From an uncultured Paracoccaceae bacterium (GTDB taxonomy: Bacteria; Pseudomonadota; Alphaproteobacteria; Rhodobacterales; Rhodobacteraceae): a DNA stretch of 64,000 bases. Under the pieces are notes generated by a model. It was not told the DNA's origin. It searched no databases and worked only from the letters and a program-made list of their open reading frames with translations. Positions 17,621-26,685 of this stretch are shown piece by piece. The stretch lies in NCBI GenBank assembly GCA_951812305.1, contig CATOSB010000004.1, positions 434,001 to 498,000 of the forward strand, written 5' to 3'. Each line of letters begins with the position of its first letter. Position 1 is the first letter of the stretch. The position numbers and the translations under genes are program-made.

Positions 17621-18538
17621 TCACCCCCCGATCTCCGCCATATCAAACGGCGTCGACTGGTAAATCGCATTGATCCAATTGCCGTAAAGCAGATGCCCGT
17701 GACTGCGCCATCTGTTCTGTGGAACGCGGCGCGGGTCGTCTTCCGGGTAATAGTTGATCGGTACATTGATCGGCGCCCCGTTTTTGACGTCGCGATCGTA
17801 TTCTTCCTTCAAAGTCGGACTGTCGTATTCAAAATGGTTGAAGATATAAAGCGCGCGGTGCCCGGCATCTTCCACCAGGCATGGTCCGGTATCTTCTGAG
17901 CCCAACAGCGTCACCAAACCATCGGCGCGGTCCATTTCCTCTTGTCGCACTTCGGTCCAGCGGCTGACCGGAATGACGCAATCATCGGAAAACCCGCGCA
18001 AATACGGCGACGCAGGCGCAAGGTTCTGGTGCCGGAAGCATCCAAACGCCTTGTAATCCAGCATGTGCTTTTTGACATTGTGAAAATGCCAAAGCATTGC
18101 CATCCCGCCCCAGCACACGCCGAAGGTCGAATGCACATTGGTCTGCGTCCAGTCCATCACCTCTTTCAACTCGTCCCAATAGGTCACTTCCTCGAACGGA
18201 AGATGCTCAATTGGTGCGCCGGTGATGATCAGGCCATCGAATTTTTCATTCCTGACCTCGCTAAACGGGCGGTAAAACGTCTCCATATGCTCTTGCGCGA
18301 CATTTTTGGATTTATGCTCGCTCATGCGGATGAGCTGCAAATCAATCTGCAATGGCGTCGCCCCGATCAGCCGACCGAACTGGTTTTCCGTCTGGATCTT
18401 TTTCGGCATCAGATTAAGCAACCCGATCCGAAGCGGGCGAATATCCTGCCGCGCGGCGCGGGTATCGGACATCACCATAACGCCTTCGGCGCGCAAAACG
18501 TCAAAGGCAGGCAGATTCGCGGGCAGGGTGATAGGCAT
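17621..18538 (-). CDS. metA: Homoserine O-acyltransferase (MetA; probably acetyl-CoA using)
   Basis: 305 residues. It activates homoserine for methionine synthesis. Visible: [18 protein letters not shown] near residue 40, [17 protein letters not shown] near 106 and the catalytic Cys in [10 protein letters not shown] near 140. In this family the residue after GAP-I/L distinguishes acyl donors: Gly in the E. coli succinyl enzyme, Glu in acetyl-using enzymes. Here it is Glu (GAPIE), so I predict homoserine O-acetyltransferase despite the usual succinyl label. The start at 18538 ([10 protein letters not shown]) fits the family. Confidence 0.93.
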   Translation of the reverse strand: MPITLPANLPAFDVLRAEGVMVMSDTRAARQDIRPLRIGLLNLMPKKIQTENQFGRLIGATPLQIDLQLIRMSEHKSKNVAQEHMETFYRPFSEVRNEKFDGLIITGAPIEHLPFEEVTYWDELKEVMDWTQTNVHSTFGVCWGGMAMLWHFHNVKKHMLDYKAFGCFRHQNLAPASPYLRGFSDDCVIPVSRWTEVRQEEMDRADGLVTLLGSEDTGPCLVEDAGHRALYIFNHFEYDSPTLKEEYDRDVKNGAPINVPINYYPEDDPRRVPQNRWRSHGHLLYGNWINAIYQSTPFDMAEIGG

Positions 18539-18619
18539 TGGTTTCGTCCTTTGGTCTTGCGGGTGAGATAGGGTTTTTCGCCAAAAGACGCCAGTGGTGG
18601 CCAGAAAATCCGAAAAACT

Positions 18620-18669
18620 GCAATAATTCACGCTTGCCCGGCGCAAAATTCACGCTGCAATCACGCTTG
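18620..18669 (-). promoter_or_regulatory. Three imperfect direct repeats upstream of metA
   Basis: The 330-bp gap between metA and the ATPase gene holds no gene. On the plus strand it contains GCAATAATTCACGCTTG (18620-18636), GCGCAAAATTCACGCTG (18641-18657) and GCAATCACGCTTG (18657-18669), all sharing TCACGCT. They start 82 bp upstream of the metA ATG and may bind a methionine-pathway regulator. I looked for a SAM-II riboswitch core and did not see one. Confidence 0.4.
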
Positions 18670-18868
18670 GGTGGTTAACGTAAAGTTATTGAAACAGCGT
18701 ACCAGTGAGATGGTTAGCACTAAATCGGGGGGAATTCAGGTCGGGAAGTTATTTGATTACCAACCCTTACCAGGACCCGGACTGTATTTTCGGTCGTAGC
18801 CTTCCTCCCATGCGCCTCATATGCCGCCGCCTTTGGCTCCAACTCTTAGGCCTGGTATATGGGGCGCA

Positions 18869-19726
18869 TTATTTTTGGATAATGCCTGCTATTGCGTCGA
18901 CAAAATCCGCCTCGCTTTTGACGCCAGCCAGATCATCCGCCGCAATTTTCAAGCCCCAGTGTCGCGCAATCGCGGCGTAACGCGGGGCGCGATGCGCCAA
19001 TGCGCGCGCATAGGTCCAGCGTACGAAGGCATCCGGGTCAACTTTATCAGGCATATCACCGGTTTCCGCCAAATATGCGTCCCAGCAATCCGTCAGAAAT
19101 TCGGGCTGATAGCACATCGGTTTGGGCGCCTTGTCGAACCGCTTCACCAATTGCTCTGTATGCGCATCCGTCCCCTCGATCCAAACCAGAAGAGAGGCTT
19201 CTGCCAGCGACGAAAGAACCGGGTCGTTTGGATCGGAGGGATCAACAACTTCGCAAAACGACCCGCTGGTATCGCAGATGAAGTTTGGATAGCCGTAGAT
19301 ATCCTGCGCACGGTCGATGAAATAGGGCGTGTCCAGCATGGCCGCCCGCTCGGCCGCTTCATGCTGTTTCTGGCGGCGACGGTATTCGTCGATTTCCAGC
19401 CCGCCCTTGGCCGGATCGCCCGGTTTGCCGAGATAGGCCGAGAGAGGCGTCAGGTTGTCGAAAGTGATGTTTGACCCGATGAAAATCGAATCTCCCATCA
19501 AAAGATCGCGCAGAAACGGAACCTTCATCGCCTCGCGCTTGGCATTGTCCGCGATATGTTCGCCCATGTATTTCGTGCCGATGCGGTAATCGACGGAATA
19601 ATGATACCACTGCCCGCTGTCGCGCAGGATGTTCGAGATGTGGGTTTTGCCAAGCCCCGACATACCAAACAGCAGCACACGCTTCTGCGGTGCCGCGTGC
19701 CAGTCCTCTGCGGATTGATAGATCAT
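18869..19726 (-). CDS. P-loop ATPase-like protein of unknown role
   Basis: 285 residues. A Walker A motif (LLFGMSGLGKTH, about residues 18-29) begins the protein, and YSVDYRIGTKYMGEHI follows, suggesting a kinase-like nucleotide-binding fold. The rest (PNFICDTSGSFCEVVDP near 147, a helical C-terminus) fits no function I recognise. It is the last gene of the fumC operon, 33 bp after the phytanoyl-CoA dioxygenase gene. Confidence 0.65.
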   Translation of the reverse strand: MIYQSAEDWHAAPQKRVLLFGMSGLGKTHISNILRDSGQWYHYSVDYRIGTKYMGEHIADNAKREAMKVPFLRDLLMGDSIFIGSNITFDNLTPLSAYLGKPGDPAKGGLEIDEYRRRQKQHEAAERAAMLDTPYFIDRAQDIYGYPNFICDTSGSFCEVVDPSDPNDPVLSSLAEASLLVWIEGTDAHTEQLVKRFDKAPKPMCYQPEFLTDCWDAYLAETGDMPDKVDPDAFVRWTYARALAHRAPRYAAIARHWGLKIAADDLAGVKSEADFVDAIAGIIQK

Positions 19727-19759
19727 CGTCGCTCTCGTTTTGATCGATCTTTACTTGGG

Positions 19760-20548
19760 TTAACCCCGATAGAGCAACGGAAATTCGTCGCCTTCAAACG
19801 GCGCGCCATCTTCGTATTGAAGGTCAGGGAAGGCGGGGGAGGTCGGCCCGTCGCGTTTTACAAACCGGGCGTCATCGCCCACCCAGCGCAGCGATATCAC
19901 GCGGCGACGGATGGGCGAGGCATTGGCGGGCGCACCATGCAGGGTTCGGAAGTCGAAGGCGACGGCGTCACCGGGTTCCACCGCCCAGCCGAGTATGTGG
20001 TATTCGTCGCGATTGGCGTCGATGTCTGGCACCGGCTCGGAGCGATCACCTTTACGCAATGCGGTTCCGTCAAACCGCTGCGGCATGAATTCCTTGCCCC
20101 ATTTGTGGCTGCCAGCGATGTATTCAATGGTCCGATCCCGCGGCACCGGATCCAGCGGCACCCAGAAGCTGACAGTCTTAGGCCCGCGCACCAGATAATA
20201 GGGTTGGTCCTGATGCCAAGGGGTTACGACCGAGTTGCCCGGTTCTTTCACCAGGATGTGGTCGTGGAAAACACGCGCCGTCTTCGACTGCATCAGTTCG
20301 GCGGCCAGCGCCGGCATGGCGCTGTCACGTACCAGCGCGCGATAGCCGTCAAATTGATCCCAGACCACATAATCCTGAAAAAACGGGCTGCGGCCATCAT
20401 CCGGGCGATACGTGCGTTCGCGCCAACTGGGGTTCGCCTTGTTCTCTTCTATCGCCTCCCGTGCGCCCGAAACGAATTCTTTGAAGGCGCCGGGCAAATG
20501 CACCGCGCCGTGCGTTTGAAAGGCCTCGATCTGTGCGTCAGTCAGCAT
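19760..20548 (-). CDS. Phytanoyl-CoA dioxygenase (PhyH) family protein
   Basis: 262 residues with the Fe(II)/2-oxoglutarate dioxygenase fold. The metal site is HQD in TPWHQDQPYY near residue 125 and the distal His in DFRTLHGAPAN near 206, with the 2-oxoglutarate Arg shortly after (RRRVISLRW). Substrate unknown. Start ATG at 20548 (MLTDAQIEAF) overlaps the stop of the ribbon-helix-helix gene by 11 bp, so the two are coupled. Confidence 0.88.
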   Translation of the reverse strand: MLTDAQIEAFQTHGAVHLPGAFKEFVSGAREAIEENKANPSWRERTYRPDDGRSPFFQDYVVWDQFDGYRALVRDSAMPALAAELMQSKTARVFHDHILVKEPGNSVVTPWHQDQPYYLVRGPKTVSFWVPLDPVPRDRTIEYIAGSHKWGKEFMPQRFDGTALRKGDRSEPVPDIDANRDEYHILGWAVEPGDAVAFDFRTLHGAPANASPIRRRVISLRWVGDDARFVKRDGPTSPAFPDLQYEDGAPFEGDEFPLLYRG

Positions 20549-20765
20549 TTCGCTTCTCCCGGTAATGGCGCAACACATGAAGCCGGATCGCAGAGGCCAA
20601 TCCCGTCTCGACACCTCTTGCCGCATCAATTTCTGCCGCTAGTGCGTTGATTGGCATGTTCATTTCTGCCGCAATTTCGCGAAACGCGGCCCAGAAATCT
20701 GACTCCAGAGACACAGAGGTCCGGTGCCCCTTCAACGTCAGCGAATGCTTTTCAGGTCGACTCAT
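20538..20765 (-). CDS. Ribbon-helix-helix domain protein
   Basis: 75 residues. KHSLTLKGHRTSVSLESDFW forms the DNA-contacting ribbon and WAAFREIAAEMNMPINALAAEI the two helices of the RHH fold. Proteins of this type in alphaproteobacteria lie next to fumC and a DUF4169 gene; their targets are not known to me. It overlaps both neighbours by a few bases. Confidence 0.8.
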   Translation of the reverse strand: MSRPEKHSLTLKGHRTSVSLESDFWAAFREIAAEMNMPINALAAEIDAARGVETGLASAIRLHVLRHYREKRNAD

Positions 20766-20950
20766 TCCTTGTCCCGCAGATGACCGTCCAGCTTCTCACT
20801 CGCGCGCGCCTCTTCCGCCCGTTGCCGGTCGGCCTCGGCTTTGGTGCGTCCGAATTTCACCGAATTCTCACCCGCGCGCTGGCGTTTTTGCGCCTTTGCC
20901 CTCGCTTTGCGCGCTTTGTTGAGGTTGATTGGTTCTGCGCTCCGATCCAT
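20762..20950 (-). CDS. DUF4169 family protein
   Basis: 62 residues, highly charged and Ala/Arg/Lys rich, with the family opening INLNKARKARAKAQKR, the central VKFGRTKAE and a C-terminal LDGHLRD. Likely a single long helix. Function unknown. Its stop overlaps the RHH start by 4 bp and its start follows the preceding gene by 6 bp. Confidence 0.8.
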   Translation of the reverse strand: MDRSAEPINLNKARKARAKAQKRQRAGENSVKFGRTKAEADRQRAEEARASEKLDGHLRDKE

Positions 20951-20956
20951 CGTGGC

Positions 20957-21595
20957 TCAGATCGCCTGTGCCGCACGGATAAACGCGCTTTCATAGCGGC
21001 GCAGCACGGCCATCCCCTGAAACAGCGCTCTGCGCGAGGCAAGCGTGTTGTCGCGCGCCTCAACCACCAACGCATTTGCATCCGCGAACTGATCCGCCGC
21101 AAGAAGTTGCAGCACCGCTTCGGCGTTCTGGGTCAAAAATTCATTCACCTGATCGGCGGAATGAATGACGCTCATATCTGCGTCGTGCATTGATTTGAAC
21201 ATGTCTTCCAGCGCAGCACTGTCTTGCGACGATATCATGTTCGGCAACCACCGTTTCAGGTGAACGTCATAGATCACTTCAATCCGGCTGCAATGTCCGC
21301 GCGCTTCCTCGATATTGACCATCGCCTGACCTGCCGACAATTCGATCAGGGTTTTAAGGTCGTCGCGCGGGATTTCTGGCGGGCGAAAATCCAGAACCAG
21401 AAACCGCACCAGTTCCGCATCCAGCGCCGACAGCATCTTGTCGATTTCAGTCAGCGCCTCGCCCAGCTTTTCCGCCGCAGGGTGAACCTCTGGCCCCAGT
21501 GCCGACAAAAGCTGATCAAGCGCATCAACCGTGCCGCTATAGTCGAGCCGAAAGATCGATCCGGTGATATCAAGCGTGGCGCGCAAAAGGCTCAT
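20957..21595 (-). CDS. Hypothetical helical protein in the fumC operon
   Basis: 212 residues, mostly amphipathic helices with no signal peptide or membrane segment. I recognise no motif. It starts 14 bp after the fumC stop and ends 6 bp before DUF4169, so it belongs to the operon. Confidence 0.65.
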   Translation of the reverse strand: MSLLRATLDITGSIFRLDYSGTVDALDQLLSALGPEVHPAAEKLGEALTEIDKMLSALDAELVRFLVLDFRPPEIPRDDLKTLIELSAGQAMVNIEEARGHCSRIEVIYDVHLKRWLPNMISSQDSAALEDMFKSMHDADMSVIHSADQVNEFLTQNAEAVLQLLAADQFADANALVVEARDNTLASRRALFQGMAVLRRYESAFIRAAQAI

Positions 21596-21609
21596 GGGCT
21601 TTGGTTTTC

Positions 21610-23001
21610 CTATTTTGGCCCGATCATTTTCTCTGGCCGCACGACTTCGTCAAAGGTCTTCTCATCGACAAATCCCAGATTAATCGCTTCCTCGCGCAAT
21701 GTCGTGCCATTCTTGTGGGCGGTCTTGGCCACCGTCGTGGCGTTGTCATAACCAATCGTCGGTGCCAATGCGGTCACCAGCATCAGCGATTCATTCAAGA
21801 TCTTGGCGATCCGATCGGTATTTGCCTCGATCCCGACCACGCAATTGTCGGTGAACGCCGCCGCCGCGTCGCCCAAAAGTTGCATGGATTGCAACACGTT
21901 ATAGGCCATCATCGGTTTATAAACGTTAAGCTCAAAATGCCCCTGTGACCCGGCAAAGCCCACCGCCGCATCGTTGCCCATGACATGGGCGCAAACCTGT
22001 GTCAGCGCCTCGCATTGCGTCGGGTTCACCTTGCCCGGCATGATCGACGATCCCGGCTCATTCTCTGGCAACATCAACTCGCCCAGTCCGCAACGGGGGC
22101 CAGAGCCAAGCAGGCGAATGTCATTGGCGATCTTGAATAGGCTCGCGGCGACCGTTTTCAACGCTCCGGACATCTCGACCATAGCGTCATGTGCGGCCAA
22201 TGCCTCAAACTTGTTTGGCGCTGTGACAAAGGGCAGGCCCGTGATCCGCGCCATGTTTGCCGCGACGGTCTCTCCCCAACCAACCGGCGAATTCAGCCCC
22301 GTGCCAACCGCCGTGCCGCCTTGCGCCAGTTCATAAATATCGCCCAAGGCGATTTCCACGCGTTCGATTCCCTTGCGCACCTGATGCGCGTATCCCGAAA
22401 ACTCCTGTGCCAGCGTCATCGGCGTCGCATCCATCGTATGGGTGCGTCCGATCTTGATGATGCCGTCAAAATCTTTTACTTTCGCTTCAAGAGCTTGCGC
22501 GAGATTCTTCAACCCCGGCAACGTCACATCCCGTGCCGACATCGCGGTGGCGATATGCATCGCCGTAGGGAACGTGTCGTTCGAGGATTGGCCCATGTTG
22601 CAGTGGTCATTGGGGTGAACGGGCGACTTTGACCCGATCTCGCCGCCGAGTATCTCAATCGCCCGGTTCGCGATCACCTCATTGGCATTCATATTGCTTT
22701 GCGTGCCCGAACCTGTTTGCCAGACAACCAGCGGAAAGTTGTCGTCCAGCTTGCCTGCCACAACTTCTGACGCGGCCTCCACAATCGCGTCCGCCAAATC
22801 GCCCGCCAAAGCCCCGCGCGCTTTGTTCGCTTCCGCGCAAGCCTGCTTGATCACGCCCAGCGCCCGCACAATTGCCACCGGCTGCTTTTCCCAGCCAATC
22901 GGAAAGTTCATGACAGAACGCTGCGTCTGCGCGCCCCAGTACTTATCTGCCGGAACTTCCAGCGGGCCAAAACTGTCGGATTCTGTGCGGGTTGCGGTCA
23001 T
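21610..23001 (-). CDS. fumC: Class II fumarate hydratase
   Basis: 463 residues, the normal length for the iron-free tetrameric fumarase of the TCA cycle. The signature [17 protein letters not shown] near residue 316 holds the mobile catalytic Ser loop. Substrate-site blocks [11 protein letters not shown] near 138 and [20 protein letters not shown] near 183 are intact. The start at 23001 ([14 protein letters not shown]) matches the family; a 57-bp upstream in-frame extension does not. First gene of a six-gene operon. Confidence 0.97.
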   Translation of the reverse strand: MTATRTESDSFGPLEVPADKYWGAQTQRSVMNFPIGWEKQPVAIVRALGVIKQACAEANKARGALAGDLADAIVEAASEVVAGKLDDNFPLVVWQTGSGTQSNMNANEVIANRAIEILGGEIGSKSPVHPNDHCNMGQSSNDTFPTAMHIATAMSARDVTLPGLKNLAQALEAKVKDFDGIIKIGRTHTMDATPMTLAQEFSGYAHQVRKGIERVEIALGDIYELAQGGTAVGTGLNSPVGWGETVAANMARITGLPFVTAPNKFEALAAHDAMVEMSGALKTVAASLFKIANDIRLLGSGPRCGLGELMLPENEPGSSIMPGKVNPTQCEALTQVCAHVMGNDAAVGFAGSQGHFELNVYKPMMAYNVLQSMQLLGDAAAAFTDNCVVGIEANTDRIAKILNESLMLVTALAPTIGYDNATTVAKTAHKNGTTLREEAINLGFVDEKTFDEVVRPEKMIGPK

Positions 23002-23086
23002 GAGGGCCTCCAGACATAGATTTTGTCCGGCTCTAACCAGCGAGGTCCGAAACTTCAATTGATAACACGGTCGCGGGCAGCCCTTA

Positions 23087-23554
23087 TCACTTCCTGAAGC
23101 TGTCTAAACTGACGATCTCTGCGGCCTCTCTTGGGGCTTCGTCGTCGTCGGAAACCACCTCCATCGGGGCTTCGGCGGTCGTCTCTTCGTCGTCCTCATC
23201 GTCCTGCGTTTCAAAGCGCAGGCCGAATTCGACGGATGGATCGACGAAAGTCTTTATGGCGTCGTAAGGGATATAAAGCGGCTCGGGCTTTTCGCCGAAA
23301 TTCAGCGTCACGGAAAACCCCTCATCCGTCACTTTCAACCCATCATACCAATGCTGCATCACAACCGTCATCTCGTCAGGGTAACGGTCTGACAGCCAGT
23401 CGGCGATCTCGACATCGGGGTGCATGGAATCAAAGGTGATGAAAAAATGATGCTGGCCGGGAAGGCCATTTTCTTCAACATCGGCCAAGACTTCCTGGAT
23501 CAGTCCACGCATGGCCCGATGCATCAGATTGCCATAGTCGATGCTTTCCGTCAT
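23087..23554 (-). CDS. sspB: SspB-type stringent starvation / ClpXP adaptor protein
   Basis: 155 residues. It should tether ssrA-tagged and other substrates to ClpXP. The substrate-binding domain spans residues 1-100 ([52 protein letters not shown]). An acidic linker (DEDDEETT) leads to the C-terminal ClpX-binding tail [11 protein letters not shown]. The start at 23554 ([10 protein letters not shown]) fits the alphaproteobacterial form. Confidence 0.93.
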   Translation of the reverse strand: MTESIDYGNLMHRAMRGLIQEVLADVEENGLPGQHHFFITFDSMHPDVEIADWLSDRYPDEMTVVMQHWYDGLKVTDEGFSVTLNFGEKPEPLYIPYDAIKTFVDPSVEFGLRFETQDDEDDEETTAEAPMEVVSDDDEAPREAAEIVSLDSFRK

Positions 23555-23698
23555 CGTCGTCCCTTTAGACGCCTCGCCATCACAATACGGGATTCGGCGA
23601 CGAAGGAAAGGGGCCTCGGCGACGGTGAGCGGCAACCTCGAAGAGTTAACAATTTGTAAGGTTTCGCTGGCTTAACCATTTGGAAATAAACATTAAAA

Positions 23699-23732
23699 TT
23701 TGACCGTTTGGTCAATTGTTTCGCGTGCGAAA
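23699..23732. promoter_or_regulatory. Two adjacent palindromes between purD and sspB
   Basis: TTGACCGTTTGGTCAA (23699-23714) has perfect 6-bp arms and differs at one base from the E. coli RutR consensus TTGACCANNTGGTCAA as I recall it. Three bases on, GTTTCGCGTGCGAAAC (23717-23732) has 7-bp arms. They lie 32-65 bp beyond the purD stop. On the minus strand the first is followed by ATTTTAAT, so a terminator role is also possible. Confidence 0.45.
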
Positions 23733-23763
23733 CATTTTCATAACCAAGTGGCCTCATCGAATT

Positions 23764-25032
23764 TCATTCGCGCATTGCCCGCCAACCAATGTCGCGACGA
23801 TAGTACCCGTCGGGCCAATTTATTTTTTCGATCATGGCATACGCGCGTGTCCGCGCTTCACCCAGATCATTGCCGCGCGCCGTGACATTCAGAACCCGTC
23901 CGCCATTAGCAACGATTGCCCCGCCTTGTTCTGCAGTTCCGGCGTGAAAAACCATATGCCAGCTGTCGAACGGCAAGTCGTCCAGCCCGGATATCACGCT
24001 GCCTTTCTCATAGCTGCCGGGATACCCATTTGCCGCCATGACAATCGTCATCGCATGATCGTCGGCCCAGTGAACCTGTGCTTTATCCAGCCGTCCATCC
24101 GCGCAGGCCAGCATCAGATCGAGCGCCTGCGCGCCGAGCCGCATCATCAGCACCTGACACTCCGGGTCGCCCCAGCGGGCGTTATATTCCACCAGACGCG
24201 GTGCGCCGTCCTTGATCATCAGACCAACATAAAGCACGCCCTGATAGGGCATTCCGCGCTTTGACATTTCCTTAATCGTGGGAACAACAATTTCTTCCAG
24301 AGCACGCTTGGCAACCGCGCCTTCCAATACCGGTGCGGGGGAATACGCGCCCATGCCACCGGTGTTGGGGCCGGTGTCGCCGTCGCCGATGCGCTTGTGG
24401 TCCTGCGAGGTACCAACCGGCAGAACGTTCTCTCCATCACAGAGAACGAAGAACGACGCTTCCTCGCCATCCATGAATTCCTCGATCACCACCTCGGCGC
24501 CCGCATCCCCGAATGTGCCGCTGAACATGTCGTCAATCGCGGCTTCGGCGTCTTCAGTGGTCTCGGCGACAATCACGCCTTTGCCAGCGGCCAATCCGTC
24601 GGCCTTCACCACAATCGGCGCGCCCTGTTCGCGGATATATGCTTTGGCGGGTGCGCTTTGAGTAAACCGTGCCCAGGCAGCTGTGGGTGCTCCGCAGGCG
24701 TCGCAGATTTCTTTGGTAAAACGTTTCGATGCCTCCAGTTGCGCGGCGTCCTTAGAGGGGCCAAAGCACAGCACGCCAGCGGCGCGCAAACGGTCGGCGA
24801 CACCGGCGGCCAGTGGTGCCTCCGGCCCGATAATGACGAAGTCGATGGTGTTTTCCTGCGCGAATTCCGCGACCTTGCCACTGTCCAGAATATCCAGATC
24901 AGCGCATTCAGCAATTTCCGAAATGCCGGCATTGCCGGGCGCTACAATCAGGCGATCACATTTCGGGTTCTGCTTGACGGCCCAGGCCAGCGAATGCTCT
25001 CGCCCGCCGCCACCGAGGATCAGAATATTCAT
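23764..25032 (-). CDS. purD: Phosphoribosylamine-glycine ligase (GAR synthetase)
   Basis: 422 residues; makes glycinamide ribonucleotide in purine synthesis. Family blocks: MNILILGGGGREHSLAWAV at the N-terminus, GKGVIVAETTEDAE near 150 in the ATP-grasp domain, and RLVEYNARWGDPECQVLM near 280 with the metal-binding Glu/Asn. It is divergent from xseA with 63 bp between starts. Confidence 0.97.
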   Translation of the reverse strand: MNILILGGGGREHSLAWAVKQNPKCDRLIVAPGNAGISEIAECADLDILDSGKVAEFAQENTIDFVIIGPEAPLAAGVADRLRAAGVLCFGPSKDAAQLEASKRFTKEICDACGAPTAAWARFTQSAPAKAYIREQGAPIVVKADGLAAGKGVIVAETTEDAEAAIDDMFSGTFGDAGAEVVIEEFMDGEEASFFVLCDGENVLPVGTSQDHKRIGDGDTGPNTGGMGAYSPAPVLEGAVAKRALEEIVVPTIKEMSKRGMPYQGVLYVGLMIKDGAPRLVEYNARWGDPECQVLMMRLGAQALDLMLACADGRLDKAQVHWADDHAMTIVMAANGYPGSYEKGSVISGLDDLPFDSWHMVFHAGTAEQGGAIVANGGRVLNVTARGNDLGEARTRAYAMIEKINWPDGYYRRDIGWRAMRE

Positions 25033-25095
25033 GGCACTTCCCCTTAAGGTGTCCGCGTTCTAAGCTTCACCCAAGAGCAGTACAAGGCCGGACCT

Positions 25096-26646
25096 ATGGA
25101 CCTGATCGACGACCCCCAACCGGGCAACAACACACCGGAATTCACTGTCGCGGAAATCGCAGGCGCTGTGAAACGGCTGGTGGAAAACGAGCTGGGTTTC
25201 GTGCGGGTTCGTGGCGAAGTCGGTCGCGTGGTGCTGGCGCGTTCGGGGCATCTATATTTCGACCTGAAGGATGACCGGAATGTTCTGTCCTGCATGACCT
25301 GGAAGGGACAGATTTCCGGGATCGGGGTGATGCCGGAAGAGGGGATGGAGGTCGTCGCCGAGGGGCGGATGACGGCGTCGGGCTTCCAATCCAAATTCTC
25401 TCTGAATGCCACCCAGATTGCCGTCGCGGGCGAGGGCGCTTTGATGGCGCTTTTGGAAAAACGCAAAAAGGCGCTGGCCGCTGAAGGGCTGTTCGCAGAG
25501 GAACGCAAGAAACCTTTACCCTTCTTACCAGAAGTTATCGGTGTGGTAACGTCTCCGCAGGGGGCGGTGATCCGCGATATTCTGCACCGGTTGCGCGACC
25601 GGTTTCCGCGCAAGGTTCTGGTCTGGCCGGTGGCGGTTCAGGGACAGGCTTGTGCGCCGCAAGTGGCGAATGCGATTGAAGGTTTCAATGCGATGACAGC
25701 GGGCGGCGCCATGCCACGGCCCGATCTGCTGATCGTGGCGCGCGGTGGTGGGTCAATCGAAGATTTGTGGGGGTTTAACGAAGAGGTCGTAGCGCGTGCG
25801 GCGGCGGCATCGGACATCCCCCTGATTTCGGCCGTGGGGCACGAAACCGACACAACACTTATCGACTTCGTATCTGATCAGCGCGCGCCAACCCCAACGG
25901 CGGCAGCGGAACTTGCGGTGCCGGTTCGGCTCGATCTGCTGACCTGGGTCGAAGGGCAGGGCGCGCGTCTTTCGGCGGCCGCAAACCGCGGCGTTACGGA
26001 TCGCAAGACACGTTTGCGCGATCTGGCCCGTGCGCTGCCGCGCCCTGAAGGACTAACCGCGCAAGCACGGCAGCGGTTTGATCATGTGGAAGCGCGCCTT
26101 CCTCAGGCGTTGAAGGCGGCAGCGGCGAAGCAGAGGTTGCGGTTGGTTGAAGCGCTTGGCAGCTTGCGGCCCGCGACATTGCGACAGGCGATCAGCGAGC
26201 GGCGAAGAGGACTTGCAGAACGGGTCGAGCGGCTGCGGGGGAGTCTTTCGCGGCGTGTGGGTCGCGCGCAGGATGACATTGCCCGCATGGCGCCGCGGTT
26301 GCGTGCTGAGACATTGGAACGAGAGATGACACGGCAAAGTGAGGCTTTGTCCCGTGTTACTCTGCGCGCCTCAGTCGCGGGCCAGACGCAGACGGCTCGA
26401 TGGCGACAGCGCCTTGATGGGTTGGAGCGGATTCACCAGACGCTTGGCTATCGCGCCACGCTAGAGCGGGGCTATGCCGTGGTACGCGGGGATGGCGCCG
26501 TCGTTACCGGTAAATCGGCGGCTGAAAAGGCGGCCGCGCTGGAGATTGAATTCGCCGATGGCAAATTCGCGATTGGCAACGAGCCCGCCAAAAAAGCCAA
26601 AGCCAAGACAAAGCCAAAATCGCCGGAGCAGGGGTCGTTGTTTTGA
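25096..26646 (+). CDS. xseA: Exodeoxyribonuclease VII large subunit
   Basis: 516 residues. The N-terminal OB fold (residues 10-110, VRGEVGRVVLARSGHLYFDLKDD) is followed by the nuclease domain (GVVTSPQGAVIRDILHR, RGGGSIEDLWGFNEE, SAVGHETDTTLIDFV SDQRAPTPTAAAE) and a long Arg-rich coiled coil that binds the small XseB subunits. It degrades single-stranded DNA. The tail is Lys-rich (KKAKAKTKPK). xseB is not in the window. Confidence 0.96.
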   Translation: MDLIDDPQPGNNTPEFTVAEIAGAVKRLVENELGFVRVRGEVGRVVLARSGHLYFDLKDDRNVLSCMTWKGQISGIGVMPEEGMEVVAEGRMTASGFQSKFSLNATQIAVAGEGALMALLEKRKKALAAEGLFAEERKKPLPFLPEVIGVVTSPQGAVIRDILHRLRDRFPRKVLVWPVAVQGQACAPQVANAIEGFNAMTAGGAMPRPDLLIVARGGGSIEDLWGFNEEVVARAAAASDIPLISAVGHETDTTLIDFVSDQRAPTPTAAAELAVPVRLDLLTWVEGQGARLSAAANRGVTDRKTRLRDLARALPRPEGLTAQARQRFDHVEARLPQALKAAAAKQRLRLVEALGSLRPATLRQAISERRRGLAERVERLRGSLSRRVGRAQDDIARMAPRLRAETLEREMTRQSEALSRVTLRASVAGQTQTARWRQRLDGLERIHQTLGYRATLERGYAVVRGDGAVVTGKSAAEKAAALEIEFADGKFAIGNEPAKKAKAKTKPKSPEQGSLF

Positions 26647-26685
26647 GGTAATTGCTGATCGGTTGTCGGGGCGAGGCCGACCCGA

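Noticed and set aside
18539..18868. Possible SAM-II riboswitch upstream of metA
   Set aside because: The conserved pseudoknot segments I would expect are not visible. The direct repeats explain the apparent structure.
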